Positions 51,208 through 61,750 of a stretch of DNA of 64,000 bases are shown one piece after another. Made by a program: the position numbers and the translations under genes. Below the pieces are notes generated by a model. It saw only the letters and a list, made by a program, of their open reading frames with translations, was not told where the DNA came from and did no database searches. Source of the stretch: Lingula anatina (Eukaryota > Brachiopoda > Lingulata > Lingulida > Lingulidae); assembly GCF_001039355.2 (NCBI RefSeq), contig NW_019774291.1:1084877-1148876 (forward strand), written 5' to 3'. Position 1 is the stretch's first letter. Each line of letters opens with the position of its first letter.

Positions 51208-51830
51208 GTTGCTGGTAGCAATTTAGTACTGTATGCAAGATAAATAAGCCCATCCAATTTAGATTGTTTGGTATATTTAAGTAATATTGCTAGCTGTGGA
51301 ATTATCAGGATCTGTGCAGTAAATGCTCAGTCTCCATCTAGAAGTTTGCTGTCTTTGTCCTTGTTGGCTCAACCAAAGTCCCAGGAGTCTAAGAAAGCGC
51401 CACGTACGGAAGGCATGGTACATGTATTCTTGCACTCTTTTTCACTAGTAGAAAGAAACAAATAAACGGATTAAACATAGTGACAAATTACTAGTAATAA
51501 TTAAACCATATTAATGCCTTGCGTTGTCATTCGTCGCAGAAGCAGTGAAGACGTAGTTGCCTCGGTTATCGGCCTAACATGCAAGCATGTAAAACCGAAA
51601 ACTGGGGCAAAGTTTTGGGCCAATATAACCAATACAGAGTACATTGTAAATTTTACGAATCCAAGCCGAAAGTAAGGGTCATGAATATTAGTAAGCGCCT
51701 AGTGACTATTAAGTGATACGTACGCAACACAATTATATATAAAAACACACTTTTGGGGTCCTACTTACAGGGATATAATGACAGACGGGTCGATTGCTGT
51801 TTAGTAAAATGGAGGCCGCCATATTGAACA
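51208..51830 (-). promoter_or_regulatory. DIPK2 leader intron and YY1-type promoter (predicted)
   Basis: On the minus strand AATATGGCGGC (51815-51825) is a perfect YY1 motif of the kind found at start sites. It is followed about 50 bp later by CCCT|GTAAGT (donor at 51763-51768). An acceptor CATACAG ends at 51229, just upstream of the ATG at 51205-51207. I infer a short untranslated exon 1 (about 51769-51820), a roughly 540-bp leader intron and a second leader piece at 51208-51228. Confidence 0.5.
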
Positions 51831-51866
51831 CTCCAACGGGTGATCTCGTTTTCATCCTTAACTTTT

Positions 51867-52124
51867 AGACTCCACTCCTATATACACCATCCGTCTACAT
51901 AGGTCGACCTAACTCTGCGGGGACTCTAGCTAAGTGCAATCAGCTTAACTAAATAACACACCTCCTGTTGTTTCCAAACAAAATCTATAGCTTTCCTGTA
52001 TTCCACTTTACCCCCAGAAGAAGGCGTGACATCCACTTAAACTAATTAGGTATATATTCAGCGAGAGTCTCCGCAGAGTTGGGTCGGTCCACGTAGACCG
52101 ATTATGTCTATGGGAATGGGGTCT
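51867..52124. mobile_element. MITE-like element, family M1, copy 2
   Basis: This 258-bp element has ends AGACTCCACTCC and GGAATGGGGTCT. Inner left blocks (GTCTACATAGGTCGACC, AACTCTGCGGGGACTCT) are mirrored on the right (AGAGTCTCCGCAGAGTTGGG, ACGTAGACCGA). The terminal plan is the same as at 41310-41526, while the centre differs. It lies upstream of DIPK2. Confidence 0.65.
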
Positions 52125-54063
52125 TGGTTTAAAACAGATAATAGGCTTTTTGAAGCAACCTCACTTTTAAGCCAATTGATATATAAGGTTTTATTCCCTT
52201 ATTTATCCGCTTAGATAATGTATAAATTACATTTTCATGTTATGAGATAGGCCTATTTAGCTGTCGCACAAAATGGACTTTGGTTTATTCGATCCTTTAG
52301 GCCTACTTGTTTCTGAGGAATGGGATGTTTTTAAATTTTGACCCATAAAACACATTTGTGAGGCTAAAAACCGTCATGTTAAAGTTGACTCCTCTTAATT
52401 TTTTTTCAGTAATCTTAAGTGAGAAAGCAAATATTAATAAAAAAAATGGGGTTTAGGCCTACTGGTGAGCAAAAGTGATAGGGATTTTTCTCTGTATGGG
52501 TTTGGAACAGTCAGCCAAACTCTCTGTCAGATTTATATAAAAGCAGCAATGAAACAATAATTATATTTTATGCGTAAATTGTTTGGCATGTGTCTGAAGG
52601 TAGCAAATAAAACGGTATCTTTGATGAGTGACAGTTTCACATCCTGCTCACATCTTCATAACTTTTTACCAAGCAAATCCAGGCTTTTAGTTTTCAAGGG
52701 CAGTTGACAATTTTTATGTAGGCCTATGTTTCATCCTTCAGCCGTGCCCCTTTAATACAAATTCTTAAACCTTTATTATTCATACAACTTTTATAGTATT
52801 TTAAATCAACGTCGCTTTTATAGAATGATTTATTCCCGATATTGTATATTCTGTATATTTATTGGCTAAATAAACCTTCATCTTATCTTTTGTGAAAAAC
52901 GACTAAGTATGCGAAATTATGTCGGCATACTATAACACTGTTTGATTTGAAGAGCTAGCAAGAAACCGATTTTTCTACCAGCGCTTAGTAAAGGCAAAGG
53001 TTTAGTTTTATAGCCTGATTTCCCGAGATGAACTGACTTTTCAGTTATAGAAGTACACGTGAACCTAATGGATCTGTTCACTCCTGAAAAAACCTCACCT
53101 CCCTGGGGAACATACAACCTATGCAACGGCATTTGTGGCGATTACAGCTATTATCCACAATTGCGAGCACTGTCGTGATCAGTAATAAGAACTGAATGCT
53201 CCCTCCCTCTCTCTCTCTCTCTCTTTCTCTCTTTAATTTTCTTCCCTTTTCTTCTAGATATGTGGACACTTTGCACAGTTTTGTTAAATTGACTGTTTTA
53301 AAGAGACAGTCTGTCCGCTTCTTTAAAATTTTTGACAACGACTAATATGACACGTCTTTTCTTTTTATCTATTTACTAGTTTGTCAATACATCAAATGTA
53401 GCATGGTTTAATTTCCATTTACGTCACAACAAACAATTACCGTTCTCACAACACCCAGGATTATCTGTTCACCTGTATATTAGAGGCTGGGTTAAGACAG
53501 CACTAGTCGGTTATAAGTCAATGGAAAATAGAAGCGAGTCAATTTATTGTGAAGCCACATAAAAACAACATGCTAAAAAGGCTTGTATCTTTTCTAAAAC
53601 GGGTAAATGGTGCGAACAGAATACTCCGATGAAAAGTCAAGCTCTACTGAGCAACCCGTTGTCCTCAGCTTGATGAATATCGATTTTTTGTTCAAAAGTA
53701 ATGATTCCGTTGTTGGAGATACGAGAGTTGATAAATGCATACTAATTCAAGCACCCGGTTTGCAATTCGTTTTTCAGACAATGTTTACTCTATTTCTTCA
53801 CAGCCAGTTTAATCCATAGAAGAATACAGACGTTTGCATTGACAGTAACAGATTGCAGTTGCGCAGGAACAGGTGCTTAGAAACCTATTGTGAAAATTGC
53901 CTGAAATCAGCTATTTCTGTGGTTACGCAACCTTATTGAATCACTTACTCTTGCATCTAGTTGGGATATTTCAAACGGAGATTGCCATGTGATTTTGTCC
54001 GTTTGGCCACATTGGTGATTTCCCGAGTATTGGCTTGGAGCAGTGACGAACAGGATCCGAAAC
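52125..54063. other. Spacer upstream of the first acidic-protein gene
   Basis: About 1.9 kb with a (CT)n tract at 53207-53224 and short frames (52917-53132, 53607-53819) that I do not recognise. The 5' UTR and promoter of the following gene must lie here, but no clear TATA box was seen. Confidence 0.45.
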
Positions 54064-57000
54064 ATGCAACGCTCTCCGGAACCCATGGTATGTCAACAAG
54101 AAGCAGCACTCTGCTCCAAAATCATTTCTCCGTCATCAAATACCTTGTGAAAAAGATGTATTTGCAAACCTCGTGTGTTGAATAACGACCTGTTTGCATC
54201 CTATAAATAACCATCGTTGGTACATCGCTTTTATATACATATACATGTGTTATTATTTCTATTAACACAATCTTCTTCAGTCGTTGGAGGCGTTTGATTC
54301 CATCAGTGACATAATGAACGATCCACAAATGAAAAAGAAAATATCTGCTCTACCAGCTAAATTACAGGTAAGACGCTGTAAAGAACATGTGCTTATCATA
54401 TATTTGCTTTTGAAGTGGCGAAGACTTGTCAATGTATGTCATCATTAAAGGTGGGAAGTCGAGAATACCATAAAAATGTATTCGATTGTAGTAGAAACGT
54501 CCAGAAAACTCATCTTCACTTTATACTAATTACGCCTTAGAATTATCGTTTTGGATGGTTAATATATTCACTATATTCACTATATTCCTTTTTATTCATC
54601 GACCATGAATGTAAGAAACCTGAAACACTGTTATGTTCTGAATGCTGAGTGATTGCTGGACAAACATTAAAAAACATAAGGACCAAATTATACTTCATGG
54701 GGTGTTGAATAACTGACAAGTAACCACCGACAGATGATTGCAACAAGCTCCACATTTTTTTTTTTTTTGCAACAATTTCAACAAAATGATCAAAAAAGCA
54801 TTTACCATCAGGTTTCCTTGCGTTAACGTCTTCGTCCAGTAAATGCTTTCGTTGTTTGTTGATGACGAATCGTTTTGGGAAACTTTTATAAATGTAAATG
54901 GCTGCCACTCACAAATTTCAGTTTTATGGTATGTTCCCTAATTTCCCGAAATGCGTATATTACATGTAAGATTACCTTTAATAGATGTGCAAGCAACGTA
55001 AAATACTTTGATAAAGTAAATAATTCCGGTAGAATATATATACATCCATAAAAATAATTTGCTCATAGAGAGACCCTGTTATCATCATCTTTTTTTTTTT
55101 TTTTTTTTTTTTTGGCAAATTAGGTCAAACCATTCTTGAATTTGGCATCATTTATGAACGCTATGAAAAGTTAAAACGTTTATGAACAGGACGTTTAGGA
55201 AATCATAATCCATTCATTTGGTATCAAGCATCTACATACATACATGCATTTTAATCCACTGGGACATATTTTAGGTAAGTTGCGGTGCTTTTGAAAGAGG
55301 AAAGATATTCGAGCCAGATGTTGCAATTCACGTGGGGCGATGGCTCGGTGTAGCACCAAAATCTTCCGTGTTAATAGAACACATTAAATCCGCCCATTTA
55401 TGTATATATATCGATAGTTTTAGAGAACTAATGAATATTGTTAACCACTTTTAAAATCGAAGTTCTTAGCAACACTGATGTTAGCTTTCCCCTTCACTAA
55501 GCTTATTAAAGGATGTAAGTGTTGCGTTAAGTGCGCTATTTACATTGCGGAGGGTATCATCCAGCAACTAGAGGGTTCTCAGAGGTGCAGGCACAGGCAG
55601 AGCTATCAAGATGTAGGCCTACTATCAAGTTTGTTTTTATTTGAACGTCGTCTTAGTTACAGAGATATTGTGTGATCAACAAAAGTGATAAGTTAAAAAT
55701 ACTGCACAAATACCTTTCTCTTAGATTTGTATTAGACGAGAGCATAATATCTGAGAACATATTCACAAATGAAACCCGTGTTTTTTAACAAGCAGTGTGT
55801 AGGTCTACTGAAAACAGTCAACATGTTTTGACTGTATTTCATCGTTCTCTCTCTCTCTCTCTCTTGTGAAAGGTAACAGACCCAGTACCATTAACATAAT
55901 CAATGCTCTTGAAATTATATGAAACTTTTGGTCTACTTGATATGAGCAAACCATCCATTTACATTCCACTTATATACAGGGGATCAATAGAGCACGATAA
56001 AAAGAGCATGTTGCCTATAATTGACTCTTTTATTTTCTTTCATTGGTTTTTAGGTACAGTTCTTGGCATCAGTCAGCAAGGCGTTTGCCAAGGACAGTAA
56101 TCTCACCGTTAAAGCTATAAATTCAACACGGAATCTGTTGGCCAATAAGGAGTCTTCGATGGACAAAAGGAAACTTAATAAAACAAAAGGAAATCCTTGG
56201 CCTGGAAACCCCATACCTAATCCGGTGCAATATGATGATTCGGACACTGATTCCGATTCCGATTCTGATTCCGACAAAAACAATTATTATGTCAAAAAAC
56301 CTCTCTCAAGAGTTAAAGACTTTCCCAAAAAACCTGCAATCCACAGTTTAGCCACAGAAAATGAGGGTTCCGACACTGATACTGATTCGGACTCCGATTC
56401 TGCCTCATCAGTTGATTCACGGAAATGTATCAAGGTTAATGCATCAGAAACTAGCGATAGTGAGAGCGAATCACACGTTAATGACCAGCAGGTAGAGGAA
56501 ACGGAAAATGACGCGCCCGAACAGGACATGAAGGTCACAGTGGGAACGGAGGGTTGCATTAAGGATGTCTCAGGGAGTTCGACTCAAGAAGAAGATGAAA
56601 TTGAAAAAGCAAATAAGGACGGAACGGACGGCGATGGTGGCAGTGAAGCTGACCCTGGAGGGGAGAACACAGAAAATGAACCTGCCAACGACGAAGAAAA
56701 AAAGACAGGTACTCCAGTGCGTGCAAGCAGGAGATCTATGAAGTTTTCAAAAATAAGGTCAAAATCTGCGCCAAACAAAATGCCAAATACTAGTAATACA
56801 AGAGACAAAAACGGCTCACGACCATTTGGTAATTTTCTCCGACCGAAAACTGTCGCGCCACTGCCAGTGTGCAAGAAGCGGTCACGTGAAAGGGATCCTT
56901 TCTTCGATTTCCGCGTCACTACTGCCATGACGACCCACGAGTTGGGACTCTCAAGACTGGAGAGGATCGACAACCTTCCAACACCTCTTACTTTACCCAA

Positions 57001-57286
57001 GACATTATCTGCGCCCCATTCCCCACTGAGGTCCAGCGCGAGCTCCTCGTCCGACCATAAGACAAATGTTGAAAGGGTAAAATCGGTTCAAAATGAAGCA
57101 TATTTATTGAGACAATGCCAGAAAAAATTGACAGCATTTCCAAGTATTCGAGCAGCTCATTCTTACACGGTTATCAAAACTGTACGAGAACAGGAGCAGA
57201 GCAAACCTTTCGATCATAGTGACAAACATAAATATCCGCAACTTCGTCAGATCCGGTATAAGTCTGTAAAACCAACATCAAGTTAA
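54064..57286 (+). CDS. Unrecognised acidic Ser/Asp-repeat protein (paralog A)
   Basis: Three exons join in phase 0: 54064-54087 (MQRSPEPM), 54281-54367 (SLEAFDSISDIM...LPAKLQ) and 56054-57286, giving 447 residues. The start was chosen because it is the ATG that joins in frame through consensus borders (ATG|GTATGT, TTCAG|TCG). Residues 1-70 look helical. Two Ser-Asp runs follow at about 98-111 (SDTDSDSDSDSD) and 141-159, then SETSDSESES, a likely CK2-phosphorylated region. The middle is Glu/Asp/Gly-rich. The last 190 residues are basic and Ser/Pro-rich, with blocks such as KRSRERDPFFDFRV and LPTPLTLPKTLSAPHSP. It is mostly disordered and function is unknown. AATAAA lies at 57586-57591. It shares its N-terminal exon motif with the gene at 61751. 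Confidence 0.75.
54368..56053 (+). other. Large intron of paralog A
   Basis: This 1.7-kb intron includes a poly-T tract at 55089-55112 and a (CT)n tract at 55846-55864. Short frames at 54543-54908 (-) and 55478-55675 (+) have no recognised domain. Confidence 0.55.
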
Positions 57287-60200
57287 TCCCAAGAAAACAG
57301 TGCATATCGACGAACCTCTCAGTCCTAGCAGTTTTCTTTGGGTCTACAGAATCCATAAAAAAAATGTCTCAAAACGAAGTCTTAAAGACAAAGGAAAACC
57401 TGACTGTAATTGCACTGCAACGGGAAAAAGAAACTACCAGATATTCACTTATTTTTGGCAAGATTGTATTATTATTATTTTTTTTTTGAGAGATCACTAT
57501 CATATCCGCACAGTCTTTTTACTTTCAACTGTTTACGTCATCAACTAGATATTTATATCAAGATTATAATATATATCAGGTGATGAATAAAATAAGATCA
57601 TTGTTGAATATATGGAAACTGAAACGATTGTATTTGACATTTAGAATGAGAAGTTATAGTGAATACCGTTTGTCTAGTCATTTAGATGAAACGACTCAGT
57701 TATCAATCTGTGTTCAATTAATGACAAAGCTTTTTGAATAATTTGAGTCTCGTTATTGACTGTGATAAAGGTGACTGAGTACGCAATTGCTAATAACAAT
57801 TAGAATGTAGGCCTACCCTTGCACGTGCGTCTTATGCATACAAAATTGAAGTGGCTGCAAGTCCCTGTACTTTGTATTTTTCAGTGTCATGAAGACCTGC
57901 AATAAAGTATTTAGATATGATTTCTGTTTCTTATTTTATATTTTATTTTATTATTTATTTTATTTTATTATTATTTATTTATTTATTTTTGTAGCTGCCT
58001 TGTTTTTATCTCAACATGAAAATGGGTCCAATATCACTGCTCTTTTTATTTTGATGCAAGAGAGCGAACGCAATCGAGTGAAAGAGATAGAATGACTCTA
58101 ACGCCTATTGTGAGAGCGAATGAAAATTTAACCATCTTATTGATCCCATCTCATTCTCTTCGAGACGTGTGCTGTTAGAATCACAACTAACACATCGGCC
58201 CCCGCCCATTGCATTACTTACAAAGATGGACAACAAATGCAATTACAATGGTTGTTTGGCCACAACTGTAATTAAAAAAAGCACAAATAAAATGTATGTG
58301 CTCATTTTTACTGAATTTGTCATTTTACACAAGTTAAGATCAATTCTATGTCATTAAGGGGAAATTCAAACAGTCGAAGCCCCAGTACATTGTTTATTAT
58401 ATTATTGAAAAGCATCAGTAAACCTAGGGTGGGTTTAATAACGATGGCACGAACGATTGTCAGAAGAAATGCATTTGGCATGATGCGTTATAGTTTTTGT
58501 TATAATTATTAAGGATACCATTTTAGCTCTTAACATTTACATTGATCTGTTTTCAGCATTTATTTAGTAAGGGAATTCGACAGTTATCTTCGAAAGAGCA
58601 CAAAAAAATTCGAGCCTTAATTGCAGGTATTTATTGATCTCTCACAGCGATATCAGAACATAATTATGGTAATGAAAAAGGTCAGATTCCATTGGATGGA
58701 TTATATTCATCGGTACATGAAGTGGGTTATGATTGATATTGTTGTTGTTGTTGTTGTTTTTAATTTCGGTAAATGACCAACATATGCAGATAGGAAACAG
58801 ATATTGATCTGTCATTGTATTGAGTAAAAATGCTTTAGGATATTCTTGGGATTGAATATTATTCAACTTGAAAAAGTATGGCGAGTTTTCTTTCACTGTG
58901 TTTAGATACATTGATTTTGGAAAAACGTGTGGGGGAATAATAGCAAACTCGTTGCTCTTTGACTGGACATACACAATTTTTATCTAGATAATCTGATGTG
59001 AAAAACATTAAGCACATTTATCTAATTTTATCCATTATTAACCGCCGATTCAGCTGCACCTATAACTTGTTGACGCGTGTCACGCCTTTTTAAATAATGA
59101 TGGAATCAATAGTCGCCACACAAACGTTTCTCGTTCTCATATGTCCGGATCAATGTCTCTAATGGGAGTTCATATTGTACAAACTTGTAGCAGAAATATT
59201 AGTTGTATTTGACTGCAGGCGATACATTTCACCCATGATGGGATATTTATCCTTGTCTACTGACACACCATCGATAGAAATGTTTACCAAATAGTCCTCC
59301 TCTCACTGGTTTTAAGAAAAATATTTCATTGTGTCTGGACACGATGGTGTAAAATCAATTAATTTGACAACCAGCAAGTAGATCTTATCATGCGATCAAC
59401 AGTTATTTTAAAGGCATACGATCAGTGTTTGTCCTTTATATATCAAAAAATAAATCTTCTTATAACATTTCCTTTTATCACCAAAGTTTACCATACATCC
59501 GAAACAGTTCACGGAATTACGATCCATAAGCCCATTGTCAAGTTCTGTTTTTTTCAGATAAAATGAAATAAGATTAATATTTATTTTGCCTATAAATGTA
59601 TAAAATTTAAAGAAGAATAAATTTTCCTATTAAAGCGTTTATAATCACTGAGTTAAGATAGAAACGGGCAATTCCACTCATGACAGTGAAAAATATAAAT
59701 TTAAATTTAATAATCATCATATTTTGTAGTGGAGGTAAGCATCTTTGACTTGAGGTGTTCAAGTTATCTAATACAGATATACCGCGCTAGCCACAGCTGC
59801 AGGAGCCCTGTTCTTAGCCTGTTGACAGACTGGAGGATTATGATAACAATCTGAAGCCATTTTACCTTCGGATATTGTTGATACCTGTCACTTCGATATT
59901 TAAGCTAGCTTTATGGATAGTGGATGTTACACCCTCTATCTAAATGGTATCTATCTTATTATACAATATTACGAAAAACTCTGCTAATTCATACAATGTG
60001 ACCCCTACAACAGCACTTAGAAAACTTTGCAGCACAAGTAGTTATGGGCTTCCACGCCTGAAGATGATGAGAGAAATATGCAGTGAATAATTGCACTGAA
60101 TATGCAGATACTAAATATTGCCCGTTTCTTCATTCCACCAAATACATTTACACAGAAAAATCATAAAATATTAAACGCGTGTTGATTTATCTGCGTATGT

Positions 60201-61692
60201 TGAAATGCCATTGTCTTACAAATGTAACTCATTGTTTTTAAATAGAGACAATTAATAGTTCCAGTTTGGACAAGAGCCGTGCAATTTATACAACTTTCGC
60301 TCTTTCGCTTTGTAATTTGTTTCAAGATTATAAGCACTGATAAATCAGTAGCAAATATACACCGAAGAGCGTTGTGCAACAATAAAAACATATAAAGATT
60401 AATAATGGATACAACGCTTTAATTAGGGTATTAGTGCAAAGCACAGTATTTTGCATCATTTTGCTTCGGATTATTATATTGCCATCCAATATACGACTTC
60501 TATAATGTTAATGGTTGAACAAATCGTTGCCAGCGTAAACAAACGGAATGCTTACATCTATCATATGTGCAATCACTGCAATAATGTAGGCCTCTAATAA
60601 AATGGAATGTTTCTAAATTCCCAATAAACACATTAGTCAAGTAAAACCATATGTCCATAGTTCCATGACTTGACTCCAATGACAAACATTAAATTCATCA
60701 AGCCAATTGGACTACGCACACTGCTCCATGGGGCTCGATTGCCAAATGCTTTTAAAGATACAAATAATTCATATGATAGCGCAGCTCTAAGCAAACTGGC
60801 TCCACTTGTCGAATGTTTCGCTCAATACGTCTAATGAGTGCAAGGAAGCCATAAACTTTGAACATCCTTCACCTTTATTCATTACATCTCTATCTGTATT
60901 CTCTTGCCTTCAAGATGTGCTTATGTAATTTATACCGGGAACAAATGTTGGTAAAGATCACAGTTTGTGATGGCAATAATTTCCGAACAATTAAAAGACA
61001 TCGATCAAGGGCACTGGGTTGGATTATGAGGGTTCCGCATGAATAGACGTAAGATAGCGAGAAGAGAGAATTCAACTCCCTTAAAGAACAAAAAAGAGTC
61101 TTCTGGAATTTTTAAAAGCATCATTATGTGTACAAAACTGTATATTGAACCATTCTTCAACAATAAGAATAGTTGTTTACAGATATTTTTAATCAGGCAA
61201 CGGCTATTAATGGGACACACCGCAGTATCGATTCTTTCCCTCGGAAAGGGTGAATTATTATCTCAGTGTCAATTTCTCCAGTGTAATGCTCAGGGCTGAT
61301 GATAGTATCGAGCGTGGACAGGGTCTTATTGTCACTACAGACGAGGTGGCAACATGATCGCCAGTGTAACAAACAGACCCGTTTCCAACGCCTAGTATCA
61401 GGACACTTCAAGTGCAGTCTCGTGTCACTGGTCTCTTTATGAGGGAGTGCTTGGTGAACGTACAATGACTGTGCCTGAGAGAAAAGATTTCAACTTGAGT
61501 TAGAACAGACTTTGCAATTGATTTTTGTTTAAAAAAATATTCAAGGTAATGAAATATTCATGGACCTGTGAATGACACACTGATTTTTGAAGAAGCGAGA
61601 ACCACAATGGAATTCAATGCCTTAATGTACTGAGCAATGCGCAGCAAGGGTGTGTTTTACCGTACTGGAACAACACCGTATACATTGTAACA
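57287..61692. other. Spacer between the two acidic-protein genes
   Basis: About 4.4 kb of AT-rich DNA with a TATTT-rich patch near 57935-57990 and a (GTT)n tract at 58738-58758. A possible isolated exon at 58557-58626 has good borders but no partner. Nothing else was recognised. Confidence 0.45.
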
Positions 61693-61698
61693 TATAAA
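61693..61698 (+). promoter_or_regulatory. Candidate TATA box of paralog B
   Basis: CATATAAAAC lies 53 bp upstream of the ATG at 61751, giving an expected start near 61723 and a leader of about 28 nt. A second TATATAAAG at 61725-61733 is too close to the ATG to serve it. Confidence 0.4.
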
Positions 61699-61750
61699 AC
61701 TCACAAGGGACGTCCTTGTCTTTGTATATAAAGAAATCCAGATATTCAAA

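Noticed and set aside
56050..57000. Long minus-strand Ser-rich frames opposite paralog A
   Set aside because: They are reverse-strand shadows of the Ser/Asp-rich coding exon. The plus frame joins upstream exons through consensus splice sites.
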